From positions 1-33,882 of the forward strand of contig JASLXW010000001.1 of assembly GCA_030740135.1 (NCBI GenBank): a stretch of 33,882 nucleotides of DNA. The letters are read 5' to 3'. Shown here piece after piece: positions 1 through 8,898 of the stretch (position 1 is the first letter of the stretch; the number at the start of each line of letters is the position of its first letter). The notes under the pieces are model-generated. The model ran no database searches. It was not told the DNA's origin and was given only the letters and a program-made list of their open reading frames with translations. Made by a program: the position numbers and the translations under genes. This DNA is from Nitrospinota bacterium (GTDB lineage Bacteria; UBA8248; JACPRG01).

Positions 1-1
1 G

Positions 2-2209
2 ACCTGGTTCGGAGAAGGTGTGTTTCCGCTATGGAACCCCTTCAATCTGGGCGGGACCCCGTTCTTCGGAAGCGGGCTGAAGTCCACGCTGGCCTTGACG
101 AATTTTTATTATCTGTTTCTGGATTTGGCGACGGGGTTAAACGCCCAAATCATCACGCAGGTCTTCTTGTCCGGCGTGACGATGTACTTTTTCGCCTGGA
201 AGCTCACGAAGGACCGGGTGGCCGCCTCCGGGGCCGCCGTCGCGTACATGCTCTCCGGAAACCTGCTGACGCTGAGCACCTTTCATGGTTCCGTGGAGGA
301 ATTCCTGTGGACCCCGTTGGCGCTGTTGCTTGCCGAGAAGGGGATTGAATCGGGACGGTTGCGGGCCTTTGCGGGGATGGGCCTGGTGATGGGACTGGTG
401 TTCCTGTCCGGAATGATTACGGTCGTCCCTTACCTTCTCCTTCTGATCATGGGGTACGCTGTTTTCAGGATTGCGGCGTCGGGAGGACCGCCGGGCGCGA
501 ATCGGGCGTCCCTTTTCCGGAAGCTCGGCCTGGCTCTGGCGATTTTCCTGGCCTTCTCGGCGGTCAAGCTGCTTCCGCTCGTCTCGCAATTCGTCGCTTC
601 AGAGAGGGTCGCCACTGCCCTTTCTCGACAGGATCTGGCGAACATGACGGGAGGGTTCGGGGACCTTGCCCGGGAAGTGGTCAAAGGTCTCCTGGGCGCC
701 GCCGTCCCTTATCAGTCCATGCTCCATTATCGGGCGGGCAAAGGCGGGGCCTTTTACGTGGGAATCACGGTCCTCTTGATCCTGATCCCGATGATCCCGG
801 GGATTTGGAGGGGCAGGGATTCAAGGGGGCGATTTTTTCTGGTGGCTGCCGGCGGTTCCCTTGTGGTCGCCCTGACATCCGGGCTTTTCCTTCGTGTTGT
901 GCTGGAGATCGCCGACCTCGACCGGATCGGCGGTTCCCTCCGGAGCTTCTTGAATTACAGGTGGCTCCAAATCTACTCGGCGGCCATTCCCTTGGTGTTC
1001 GCGTACGCCCTGTCCTTGTTGCGAACCGGAAAAGCCCGGGGAGCGGCATTGGGATGGGCCGCTTGGGCGGGCGGGTCGCTCGCCCTGGTCCTGGCCGGGT
1101 TTTCCCTTTTCTCCTCTGAAGGCCCCGGGGGCGGAATCACGAGCCTCGCCTTCCGGTTCCGGCTCTGGATCCCGGCCGCCGCCGCCGCCCTTGTGTCCCT
1201 CAGCCTGACTTTGCATCGGAGAAATCTCTTCGGACACACCCCGTTGGCCGCCGGCATTCTCGTCCTTCTCTTTCTGGAACTCACAGCGGGTCATCGTCTC
1301 TTCTACAAGGCCTATCCGAAAGAACAACTCTTTCCGGAAAGCCGGACGACGAACTTCCTCCGAAGCAGGCCGGGTCTGTTCCGCGTTCTCACACTCCCGG
1401 CCAGCGGCCGGTTCCTGAGGTTCTACTCCGTGGTGGCTACGGCCAACCTGTTCCTCCCCTACCGCATCCAGGACGTGTCGGGATACGAGGCCCTCTTTCC
1501 CGCGAGGCAAGGCGCCTTTTTCTCTCGGATGGCGGGTTCTCTCGCACGGGAATCCGATGAACCCTTCCATTTGTTGGGCATGAGCCATCTGGCGCTTCAA
1601 AGGCCCGCTTTGCTCGACCTCCTAAACGTCCGGTACGTGATTGTCTCGCCGGATCATCCGGACCTCCTCGAACACCGGCGGTTCCGGCTTGTTTTCTCCG
1701 AGGGGACGCGGATTTATGAAAACAGGCGGATCCTTCCCAGGGCGTTCGTTGTGCGTAACGCGTTGACAGTCGGGCGAGAGGAAAACATCCTGTCGCGTTT
1801 ATTCTCGGGGGATTTTGATCCCCGGAAGGCCATCCTACTGGAGAATGATCCGCGTGGGAGTGTATCCACAGCGGCATCTTCCTTTGTCGTCGAGTCGAAA
1901 GCAAAGATTACGAAGTACTCGGCCAACTCGATTGAAATCGATGTCCAAACGGCCGAGCCCGGTTTTCTTTTTCTGTCGGAGGCCCATCATCCCGGCTGGA
2001 AGGCTTGGGTGGATGGGAAACCCGCCCGCGTCCGTCGGGCCAACCATATGTTTCGGGCCGTTGCGCTGGAGGCGGGGTCTCACCGGGTGGTCATGAAGTT
2101 CCGACCCTGGACCTTCACCGCCGGCCTGACGGTCAGTCTCATCACATTGTCGGCCCTTGGGATCGCGGCGATCTTTTCCGGACGGGCCGCTCGCCGGAGG
2201 CGGACGTGA
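2..2209 (+). CDS. YfhO-family multi-spanning membrane protein, 5' end cut by the window
   Basis: The frame is open from base 2, and the residues before the first possible start (TWFGEG) continue the family's N-terminal motif PLWNPFNLGGTPF, so the true start lies upstream of the window. About 735 residues are visible. The first ~420 form many hydrophobic segments. The rest is a soluble, probably extracytoplasmic domain with the family hallmarks LLNVRYVIVSPD and HHPGWKAWVDGKPA, followed by a last hydrophobic segment near the C-terminus. Known members (Bacillus YfhO) are GT-C-like membrane proteins linked to glycosylation of cell-surface polymers; the substrate here is unknown. The stop overlaps the GTG start of the next gene (GTGA), so the two are probably co-transcribed and translationally coupled. 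The family call is firm and the function is not. Confidence 0.85.
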   Translation, partial: TWFGEGVFPLWNPFNLGGTPFFGSGLKSTLALTNFYYLFLDLATGLNAQIITQVFLSGVTMYFFAWKLTKDRVAASGAAVAYMLSGNLLTLSTFHGSVEEFLWTPLALLLAEKGIESGRLRAFAGMGLVMGLVFLSGMITVVPYLLLLIMGYAVFRIAASGGPPGANRASLFRKLGLALAIFLAFSAVKLLPLVSQFVASERVATALSRQDLANMTGGFGDLAREVVKGLLGAAVPYQSMLHYRAGKGGAFYVGITVLLILIPMIPGIWRGRDSRGRFFLVAAGGSLVVALTSGLFLRVVLEIADLDRIGGSLRSFLNYRWLQIYSAAIPLVFAYALSLLRTGKARGAALGWAAWAGGSLALVLAGFSLFSSEGPGGGITSLAFRFRLWIPAAAAALVSLSLTLHRRNLFGHTPLAAGILVLLFLELTAGHRLFYKAYPKEQLFPESRTTNFLRSRPGLFRVLTLPASGRFLRFYSVVATANLFLPYRIQDVSGYEALFPARQGAFFSRMAGSLARESDEPFHLLGMSHLALQRPALLDLLNVRYVIVSPDHPDLLEHRRFRLVFSEGTRIYENRRILPRAFVVRNALTVGREENILSRLFSGDFDPRKAILLENDPRGSVSTAASSFVVESKAKITKYSANSIEIDVQTAEPGFLFLSEAHHPGWKAWVDGKPARVRRANHMFRAVALEAGSHRVVMKFRPWTFTAGLTVSLITLSALGIAAIFSGRAARRRRT

Positions 2210-3147
2210 CATTGCGGGCACGGCGGAATCGGTGGATGGTCACCCTGCTTGGGCATCTGATTTTGGCAAGCGCGGCCGGTGCGCAGGCGGCGTCGGTTCT
2301 TCCCCACCGGATGTCGCGGGACGGGGCGGAAATGGTGCTGATCCCGAAAGGGGCATTCCCCGCTTCGCAGGTGGAATTGTTTACGAGCGATGAGGAATTT
2401 GCGAGAGACATCTCCGTAAATCTGAGGTTCCGCTTTGTCGATTTCCGACGGGTCGGAGAGGTTTTGCAATTTATTCCCGACTTTTACATAGACCGTTATG
2501 AAGTGACTAATGAGTTCTACCGGCGCTTCGTCCGGGAAACAGGCCGTTCACTTCCCCGGTGGTCCAACGATCCCCGGTTCAATGGACGGTCGCAGCCCAT
2601 CGTAGGCGTAAGTTGGAAAGAGTCGGCGGCGTATTGCCGCTGGGCGGGGAAGCGCCTACCGAGGGAGCTCGAGTGGGAAAAGGCTGCAAGGGGACCGACG
2701 TGGCGCTACACCCCCTGGGGCGGGAACAACGAGTTCGACAGTTTCCCCGCGCCGAATCCTATTCACCGCGCGAACTTCAACACCCTTCTTCTCTATCCTC
2801 TGGCACGCAATTTTTTTCGGACCGATTTCAGGGCGGATGGACATCGCTTCACCGCCCCCGTCGGCAGCTTCCCGGCGGGCGCCAGCCCATATGGCGTCCA
2901 TGACCAGTTGGGAAATGTTTGGGAATGGGTGGCCAACTCCTACGACCTGAAAAAGTTCGGCTACATGTGGGATAAAAGACCCAGTCCGGAAAATCCCGGC
3001 GACCTTCGCGTCCTGAAGGGCGGCTCCTGGATCAATATCTGGACGCGCCTCTCCATCTCTCAAAGAAGATGGGACCCGGCCGATCTGAAAGGAGATTATA
3101 CGGTGGGCTTCCGCTGCGCCGCGTCGGCCCCTGCTGAGAACAGGTAG
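2206..3147 (+). CDS. Secreted formylglycine-generating-enzyme-fold (SUMF1/FGE-sulfatase domain) protein
   Basis: The protein is 313 residues from GTG 2206, chosen because GGAGG lies 5-6 nt upstream and the start overlaps the preceding stop. ATG 2236 is an alternative. Residues ~10-28 form a signal peptide (MVTLLGHLILASAAGAQA). The mature part shows the FGE-sulfatase pattern: MVLIPKGAF, YIDRYEVTNEFYRRF, PIVGVSWKESAAYCRWAGKRLP, EWEKAARG, YGVHDQLGNVWEWV, RVLKGGSW and a final VGFRCA. The two catalytic cysteines that true FGE carries shortly after the GGSW motif are absent (the stretch reads INIWTRLSISQRR), so it is unlikely to make formylglycine. Members of this kind are often exported binding or scaffold domains. 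Coupling to the YfhO-type gene suggests a cell-envelope role. Its last 52 bases overlap the convergent gene on the other strand. Confidence 0.8.
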   Translation: MTLRARRNRWMVTLLGHLILASAAGAQAASVLPHRMSRDGAEMVLIPKGAFPASQVELFTSDEEFARDISVNLRFRFVDFRRVGEVLQFIPDFYIDRYEVTNEFYRRFVRETGRSLPRWSNDPRFNGRSQPIVGVSWKESAAYCRWAGKRLPRELEWEKAARGPTWRYTPWGGNNEFDSFPAPNPIHRANFNTLLLYPLARNFFRTDFRADGHRFTAPVGSFPAGASPYGVHDQLGNVWEWVANSYDLKKFGYMWDKRPSPENPGDLRVLKGGSWINIWTRLSISQRRWDPADLKGDYTVGFRCAASAPAENR

Positions 3148-4166
3148 AAGAGGCCCCCGATCAGACGGATCAGGACAGTCAAACCGAATTCCGTCACCGA
3201 AACGGCCAACATGATCTCTCCCGGAACCCCGAGGGACCGAAAGAGAGAGACATAAGTCAGGTCCCTGACGCCGAAGCCGGTAAAGCTGATGGGGAGTCCC
3301 GTGGCCATCAACGCGGGCGGAATCAGGGCCATGTAGTAACCGAACACCAGGTCGACGCCCAGCCCCCGGGCCAGAACGAAGACAGCCAGGACGTTGAGAA
3401 AATGGCCGGCCGCGGCCACCGCCAGGATGACCGGAAGGCGCCCCGGCCGCCGTCTGAGGAGCCGGAGGCCCTCCTGAAAGCGGGCGAGGGCTTGCCGGAC
3501 CCTCCGGGATCGGAGGACCGAAAGGCGCGTCAGCGCCCCGGCGACGCGCGCGCTGCCGAGAAGGCCCAGCGCCGCCAGGGCCGCCAGGCAGAATATCCCG
3601 GCGTCGAGCAGGAGGCCGCCCGTCTCGCGGCGCAGCAACAGCCCTCCAAAAATGGCCCACGCCAGCAGGACGTTCGCGATCTGTCCGGCGAAGCCGATCA
3701 CGCGATCCATGGCGACGGCGACGACGGCCGCCTCCGTCCGCCCGTCCGCCCGGGAAACGGCCCAGATTCTCCAGCCGTCGGCGCCCAGCGTCCCCGGCAG
3801 CAGCAGGCTGAAGAACGCCGCCGTCCATTGAACCCGGATGGCGTCCCGGAGCGAGAGCGGGTTTCCCTGCGTCTTGAGCAGGAGCCAGAATCTGCCCGCG
3901 CGCAGGAAGACGAGGGCGAGGGTGAGGAGGAGGAAACCCAGCAGAAGCGGGGAAAACCGGATCCGGGAAAGGGCGGCCCGAAAATTCCCGAAATCAATCC
4001 AACCAAGGACGATGAGAAAGACAACCAGGCTGACCCCCCACCGCCGCCACGAAGCCCCTTTTCGCTCTCCCGGCTTGTCCGCTGCTGGATTCCCGGCCGT
4101 GTCGTCCCGGACCAAGGGCGATATCCTTTCCCACAGAATTTTTTCAGCGCCGCCGCCGGGCGGCAA
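3096..4166 (-). CDS. UPF0104 / lysylphosphatidylglycerol synthase TM-region-like (flippase-like) membrane protein
   Basis: 356 residues with about eight hydrophobic segments starting near residue 43 and the pattern of the UPF0104 / LPG-synthase membrane domain: RAGRFWLLLKTQGNPLSLRDA, FFSLLLPGTLGADGWRIW, VAVAMDRVIGF and a final GLPISFTGFGVRDLTYV. There is no C-terminal aminoacyl-transferase domain, so it is the stand-alone membrane type often found with polysaccharide or glycolipid genes. The start is TTG at 4166 and the first ~40 residues look unstructured, so the real start may be further in. It begins 23 bp after the LipM-like gene, as the last gene of the gcvH-gcvP-lipM run. Its 3' end overlaps the convergent FGE-like gene by 52 bp. 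Its function probably belongs with the cell-surface genes, not with glycine cleavage. Confidence 0.75.
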   Translation of the reverse strand: MPPGGGAEKILWERISPLVRDDTAGNPAADKPGERKGASWRRWGVSLVVFLIVLGWIDFGNFRAALSRIRFSPLLLGFLLLTLALVFLRAGRFWLLLKTQGNPLSLRDAIRVQWTAAFFSLLLPGTLGADGWRIWAVSRADGRTEAAVVAVAMDRVIGFAGQIANVLLAWAIFGGLLLRRETGGLLLDAGIFCLAALAALGLLGSARVAGALTRLSVLRSRRVRQALARFQEGLRLLRRRPGRLPVILAVAAAGHFLNVLAVFVLARGLGVDLVFGYYMALIPPALMATGLPISFTGFGVRDLTYVSLFRSLGVPGEIMLAVSVTEFGLTVLIRLIGGLFYLFSAGADAAQRKPTV

Positions 4167-4189
4167 AAGACGCGGCCAATGGCCGGCCG

Positions 4190-5014
4190 TCAGCCGGCCG
4201 AACGAACCGGAACAGGCCGCATCCGCTTTTCCCGCGCGAGGATTTTTGTCTCCTCCTCTTCCCCGGGTGTGAGCCCGCCGCGTTCCAGCCCGCCGAACGC
4301 CTCATCGAAGCCCGCCTCGAACGCCGCGCAGGCCGCTTCGTAATCCACGGGGCGTCCGCCCAGGGCCTCCGTCACCGAGACCGTTTTTTTTCGGAGGTTC
4401 GCCGCGAGGCGCGCCCGCGCCCCCTCGCTCGAGGTACGGAACAGCGCGCACAGCTTGTCGATCTTCAGATCGAGCGGCGCCGAGCCGTGCTGAAGGACCC
4501 CTCCCCCCCCGCGCCGCTGGGCGCTACCGACGATCTTCCTCCCTCGGACCATGACCTCATACGCGGAGGTGGAGGAGAAACAAGCGCCCGACCGGTCCTT
4601 CGGGTCCGGCCGGAACGCGGCCGGGGCCAGCGTGGCGGCGAGACCCAGATTCCGCAACCCGACCACCAATCCCCGGCTGATGAAGGCGTAATCTCTCAGG
4701 ATGGGCGCGCTCGCCAGCTCCCATATGTCCTCCGGGAAGACGACGCTGTACGTGACCTCCCGGTCGTGAAGGACGGCGCGGCCTCCCGTCGGCCGGCGGA
4801 CCACCGGAATCCCGAGCCGCTCCAGGGCGCGCGGGTCGATGTCCCGCTCGATGGACTGGCCGTATCCCACGGAGAGGGTGGCGGGCGCCCAGGCGTACAG
4901 CCGCACGGTGGGCGGACTCCGTTTCTCCCGCACCCGGCGCCACAGGACTTCGTCCACGGCCATGTTCCACGCCCCGTCCCGCGCGCCGGTGTTCATGAAT
5001 CGCCATTTCAGCAT
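4190..5014 (-). CDS. lipM: LipM-like octanoyltransferase / lipoate-protein ligase family (BPL/LPL fold)
   Basis: 274 residues. The motif RRPTGGRAVLHD (residues 73-84) and the Lys of GRKIVGSAQ (Lys160) are typical of the lipoate ligase/octanoyltransferase fold. The context around Cys145 (GACFSSTSAYEV) matches LipM, where a Cys carries the octanoyl group during transfer from octanoyl-ACP to the H protein. GGGGVLQHGS follows as expected. It lies 51 bp after gcvP in the same direction, and gcvH is two genes upstream, so the natural acceptor is the local GcvH. Lipoyl synthase (lipA) is not in the window. A salvage lipoate ligase (LplA) is the alternative, but the Cys and the absence of an extra C-terminal domain favour LipM. 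Confidence 0.8.
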   Translation of the reverse strand: MLKWRFMNTGARDGAWNMAVDEVLWRRVREKRSPPTVRLYAWAPATLSVGYGQSIERDIDPRALERLGIPVVRRPTGGRAVLHDREVTYSVVFPEDIWELASAPILRDYAFISRGLVVGLRNLGLAATLAPAAFRPDPKDRSGACFSSTSAYEVMVRGRKIVGSAQRRGGGGVLQHGSAPLDLKIDKLCALFRTSSEGARARLAANLRKKTVSVTEALGGRPVDYEAACAAFEAGFDEAFGGLERGGLTPGEEEETKILAREKRMRPVPVRSAG

Positions 5015-5065
5015 GGAAGACCTTCAGGGATTGCAAAGAATCCTTAGGGGGGAGAAATCGTCCCC

Positions 5066-8000
5066 CTAAGCGGTGGTTGTCTTGAATTGTTCATGCGCCG
5101 CGACGATCCGTTTCCGGATCTCCTCCGTGGACAGACCGTCCAGCTCCGCGATGGACACGCGGTTCCCCAGGGCGGCGGGCAGCCCTTTAAGCGGCTCGCT
5201 GAGGCGGAGGTTTTTGTTCGCCGCCAGGTCGTCGATCCGGTCCACCGGCGTGAAGTGGGGGACCGTCTGAAGGACCTCGGGGTTCTCAAGCACGATCCGG
5301 CGGATCGCCGTCACGATCTCGACGAACCGGTCGAGCTCCGCCTTGGAATAACTTTCCGTCGGCTCGATCATCAGGCCGTACACCTCGGGGAAAGCGACGG
5401 TGGGCGCATGCAGGCCGAAATCGAGAAAGAGCTTCCCGACCCGCGCGACGACATTGGCCCTCTTTGTCCCGGACGCCTCGACCTTCGCGAAGCTCTCCTC
5501 GCTCAGGGTGAGGATGAACTCGTGCATCCGGAGAACGTCCTCCGCGCCGAAGGGCAGCGTCGGAAAGGATTCGGTCAGCTTCTTGTACAGATAACGGGCG
5601 GAGAGGACGGCCACGGCGGACATCCGCCTCACTCCGGCGCGGCCCAGGGCGCGAAGATACGTATAGCAGCGAACCTTGTGGGCGAAGTTCCCGAAGTGGC
5701 GGTGGACCGAGCCGATGGATTTCGGGGGTTTTTCAAATCGGAACCTCCCGTTCTTCCGGACCACCTGAACGCCCGGGAGGAAATCCGCCAGCTTTTCGCT
5801 CACGGCGACGAAGGCGTCGCCCGGCCCGCCCCCCCCGTGCGGGATCGCCCAGGTCTTGTGCGTGTTGTTGTGGACGGCGTCCACGCCGAGCTTTCCAAGA
5901 TCCACCCATCCCGCGATGGCGTTCATGTTGGCGCCGTCCATGTAGACCAGGCCGCCCGCGCTGTGAACGGCGTCCGCCATCCGCCGGAAGTCCGTTTCGA
6001 GAATCCCGGACGTGTTGGGGTTTGTCACCATCACCCCGCAGATGCGCTCGCCGTATTGATCGACCAGGGACTTCAGGTGGTCCATGTCCATCCGGCCGGA
6101 GGCGTCCGCCTCGATCAAAACCACCCCGTGCGCCGCGCCGTCCACGACCCTCGTCCGGAAGCCCGCCACCGTCGCCGTGGCCGGATTGGTCCCGTGGGCC
6201 GTCCGCGGGATCAGGATGATGTCCCGGTTCGCGTCGCCCCGGTCGCGGTGATGGGCCTGGAACAGCTTGATGCCGACGAGCTCGCCCTGGGCGCCCGCCA
6301 CGGGCTGGGTGGTCACGGCCGGCAGGCCGGTGACGGCCTTGAAGTATTCCTGCGTCCAGTAGAGGATCTCGAGCGCGCCCTGGGCGTCCTCGGGGGGGGC
6401 CTCCGGGTGCAGGTCCGCAAACCCCGGCAGGGCGGCCGCGTAGTCGTTGATGTAGGGGTTGTATTTCATTGTGCACGAGCCCAGGGCATAGACGTTCTCG
6501 TCCGGGCTTACGTTCTCTTCGCCAAGCCTGTCGTAATAGGTCCTGAGCTCATCCACGCCGACGCGCGGCAGCGCGAGGGTCGATTTCCGCAGGTGCTGAT
6601 CCGACAGCGCTTTCGGCGTCAAAGCCGCCTTTTCCGCTTCTCCGAACCTCGACCGGAAGAACTGCGCGAGTTTTCGGCAATCCGCCTCGGTTTGCAGATC
6701 GGAGAAGGAGATCAGAATGAGCCGGCCCTGGGCGCCTTCGACGCGGGAGGAGACGTCCACGCCCGGGTGGATGCCCGCTTCCCGCGCGTCGGCGATCAGC
6801 TCCGCCGCCGGGCAGGGCAGGCGCAGGACAAGCTCGTTGAAGAACTCGGCTTCCGGAAAGGCCGGTTCGACCCCGTCACACGCGGTGAGGGATTTGAAAG
6901 CGCCTTCGGCGTTCTTCCGGGCCGTTCCGCAGGCCTCGGCGAGACCTTCCGCTCCCCGCTCGAGCAGGGCCGCACCGGCGACGGTGGCGATGTACGCCTG
7001 GTTGGAGCAGATGTTGGACGTCGCCTTGTCCCTTCGGATGTGCTGTTCCCGCGTGGAGAGGACGAGCAGATGGGCGTCCCGGCCGCGGAGGTCCTTTCCC
7101 TTCCCGACGAACCGGCCCGCGGTGTGGCGGATGTCGTTCTTGTTCTCCGGCGTGAAGCGGATGCCGAAGATCCCCAGCCCGGGGCCCCCGTAGTTCGGAC
7201 CGATGGCCAGATGCTGGCCTTCGGCGACGAACATGTCCGCGCCGCTTCGGCCGAATTCGACCGGCGGCTTCAGCCCCCCCGGCCCCATCAGGATCGGGTC
7301 CACGACGGCGATGCTCTTCACCCCCAGCGATCCGGCCAGGTAGGTTATCGCGTCCACGTCTTCCAGGACGCCCAGGCAGTTCACCTGCGGGAAGACGATG
7401 CAGGCCAGCCCGTCTCCGGCCTCCTCCGCGAGCGTCCTCAGCGCGGAGACCGAGACCTTCCCCGTCTTCGGGTCCGGCGGCTGAAAGCGGATTTCCAGAT
7501 CGGTGTCCCGGGCCAGGGTCTCGAGGACCTCGATATCGCCCGGATAGAGCGACCCCGCGGCAACGGCGACGGTCGAATCCTTCACCAGGCGTTGCGCGCA
7601 CTTGAGGGCCTCGAACATTGCCGTCGCGCGGTCATAGAGCGAAGCGTTCACCGCCTCGAAGCCCGTGACGGCGGCGATGCAGCATTGGTAAATCCAGTGG
7701 GTGATCAGCGTGCCCTGGCTGCGCTCGGGCTGGTAGGGCGTGTAGGAGGTGGTCAGCTTCCGGATGCCCAGGACGTGGGGGACGATCTCGGCGACTTTGA
7801 ACTGCGGCAGACCGTCGCCCAGGAAGGAAAGGCCGACGTTGTTTTTCCGGGAGAGGTCGTACAAATGGCTTTGAAGGGCTTCGTACCCGAGCTCTTCGGG
7901 GAGATCCAGCTCCCCTTCCAGGCGGCAGTCGGCGGGCACGTGGTCATAGAGCGCTTCGAGACGCTCGACCCCGATGGCCTCCAGCATCGCCCGGATGTCT

Positions 8001-8113
8001 TCGTCCCCGGCGGAGATGTAATGGGGCTTCAACTCCCGCGGGAGCCCGGCCGGGTCGTAGCCCAGGGGCGGCATCTCGGTCGTAGGATTCAACATCCAAC
8101 TCGTCTCCGGCAT
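5066..8113 (-). CDS. gcvP: Glycine dehydrogenase (decarboxylating), fused GcvPA-GcvPB P-protein
   Basis: 1015 residues. This PLP enzyme decarboxylates glycine and transfers the aminomethyl group to lipoyl-GcvH. Residues ~20-490 match the GcvPA subunit (MLEAIGVERLEALYDHVP, SYTPYQPERSQGTL). Residues ~500-1015 match GcvPB, beginning LRKSTLALPRVGV and carrying LGSCTMKYNP, TAHGTNPATA and the PLP-lysine site NNTHKTWAIPHGGGGPGD (Lys753). The two halves are separate genes in organisms with the two-subunit enzyme. Here they are one frame, and the second half keeps KYNP after LGSCTMK, a subunit-type feature. ATG 8095 (residue 7) has GGAG at good spacing and may be the real start. gcvH precedes it by 108 bp and the LipM-like gene follows. 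gcvT is not in the window. Confidence 0.92.
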   Translation of the reverse strand: MPETSWMLNPTTEMPPLGYDPAGLPRELKPHYISAGDEDIRAMLEAIGVERLEALYDHVPADCRLEGELDLPEELGYEALQSHLYDLSRKNNVGLSFLGDGLPQFKVAEIVPHVLGIRKLTTSYTPYQPERSQGTLITHWIYQCCIAAVTGFEAVNASLYDRATAMFEALKCAQRLVKDSTVAVAAGSLYPGDIEVLETLARDTDLEIRFQPPDPKTGKVSVSALRTLAEEAGDGLACIVFPQVNCLGVLEDVDAITYLAGSLGVKSIAVVDPILMGPGGLKPPVEFGRSGADMFVAEGQHLAIGPNYGGPGLGIFGIRFTPENKNDIRHTAGRFVGKGKDLRGRDAHLLVLSTREQHIRRDKATSNICSNQAYIATVAGAALLERGAEGLAEACGTARKNAEGAFKSLTACDGVEPAFPEAEFFNELVLRLPCPAAELIADAREAGIHPGVDVSSRVEGAQGRLILISFSDLQTEADCRKLAQFFRSRFGEAEKAALTPKALSDQHLRKSTLALPRVGVDELRTYYDRLGEENVSPDENVYALGSCTMKYNPYINDYAAALPGFADLHPEAPPEDAQGALEILYWTQEYFKAVTGLPAVTTQPVAGAQGELVGIKLFQAHHRDRGDANRDIILIPRTAHGTNPATATVAGFRTRVVDGAAHGVVLIEADASGRMDMDHLKSLVDQYGERICGVMVTNPNTSGILETDFRRMADAVHSAGGLVYMDGANMNAIAGWVDLGKLGVDAVHNNTHKTWAIPHGGGGPGDAFVAVSEKLADFLPGVQVVRKNGRFRFEKPPKSIGSVHRHFGNFAHKVRCYTYLRALGRAGVRRMSAVAVLSARYLYKKLTESFPTLPFGAEDVLRMHEFILTLSEESFAKVEASGTKRANVVARVGKLFLDFGLHAPTVAFPEVYGLMIEPTESYSKAELDRFVEIVTAIRRIVLENPEVLQTVPHFTPVDRIDDLAANKNLRLSEPLKGLPAALGNRVSIAELDGLSTEEIRKRIVAAHEQFKTTTA

Positions 8114-8221
8114 TGTTCAACGGCGGCTTGGCGTGGGAGGGGGAGCATTGCGCCGGCGGCTTTCGGCGGGCGGTCCGATGAACCTCCAGAAACGGCCCGC
8201 CAATCGGCTGTTCTTCCGCCC

Positions 8222-8611
8222 CTACTGGCTCTCCTCCTTGACATAGGTCTGGTAATCCTCCGCGGACAGAAGCTCATCCAACTCCGACTTGTCGGACATT
8301 TCAATCACGATCATCCAGCCGTTGACGTAAGGGTCCGTATTGATGATTTCGGGCGTCTCTTCGAGGCTGTTGTTGATCTCTTTGACGGTCCCCGAGACCG
8401 GGACGAAGAGGTCCGAAACCGCTTTCACGGATTCCACAACACCGAAGGTGTTGCCGGTTTCCACCTGCGACCCGGCTTCGGGAAGCTCCACGTACACAAC
8501 GTCGCCCAGTTGGCTCTGGGCGTAATCGGTGATCCCGACGCGCGCGTTGTCGCCCTCGATCAGCACCCATTCGTGCTCCTTGGTGTATTGCAACTCTCCC
8601 GGACATTCCAT
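8222..8611 (-). CDS. gcvH: Glycine cleavage system H protein
   Basis: 129 residues, the usual GcvH length. It carries the lipoyl-attachment motif GVVESVKAVSDL with the lipoylated lysine at position 63, the opening YTKEHEW and the pattern GITDYAQSQLGDVVYVELP. The lipoyl arm shuttles the aminomethyl group from P- to T-protein and is reoxidised by dihydrolipoyl dehydrogenase. The start at 8611 has GGGAGAG directly upstream on the minus strand. It is the first gene of a minus-strand run gcvH, gcvP, lipM-like, flippase-like. I looked for a glycine riboswitch between 8612 and 8898 and saw none. The C-terminal tail after DELLSAEDY is a few residues longer than usual. Confidence 0.95.
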   Translation of the reverse strand: MECPGELQYTKEHEWVLIEGDNARVGITDYAQSQLGDVVYVELPEAGSQVETGNTFGVVESVKAVSDLFVPVSGTVKEINNSLEETPEIINTDPYVNGWMIVIEMSDKSELDELLSAEDYQTYVKEESQ

Positions 8612-8795
8612 CTTCTCTCCCTTTTCAGCCGGTGGGCTGTTTCAGGTGGCGGGCTGTGCGGCCGGCCCCTCCATTGAATTCAGGCCGGAAATCCGAGCGC
8701 CGTCCCGGGACGCGAAAGCCATCCAAGAAAAATCCCGTAAACGCCCAACGGCGGAGATCCCAAGAATCGTGTTTCGCCAAATGAATTTCCGCCAC

Positions 8796-8825
8796 AAGCT
8801 AATCTGTGGATCGCGGTCTCGTCAA
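8796..8825 (-). promoter_or_regulatory. Weak promoter candidate upstream of gcvH
   Basis: On the minus strand there is a good -35 (TTGACG, 8825-8820) followed after 18 bp by a poor -10 (TAGCTT, 8801-8796). It would give a leader of about 180 nt before gcvH. Only the -35 is convincing. The rest of the 287-bp gap between gcvH and the acyl-CoA dehydrogenase gene shows nothing else I recognise. Confidence 0.25.
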
Positions 8826-8898
8826 GTGGGGGCATGGGTTCAAGGCCTGTGAGACGCCGGAGCCGTTGATTGCCATGTTCCCGGGCCCTCCCCTCGCG

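Noticed and set aside
3402..4343. 313-codon plus-strand frame opposite the flippase-like gene
   Set aside because: Antisense of a membrane protein, low-complexity charged translation.
5087..8677. 1196-codon open frame on the plus strand opposite gcvP and gcvH
   Set aside because: It is a GC-rich antisense shadow of two certain genes; its translation is Arg/Gly/Asp-rich with no family signature.
8612..8898. Glycine riboswitch upstream of gcvH
   Set aside because: The conserved glycine-aptamer core segments are not visible on the minus strand.
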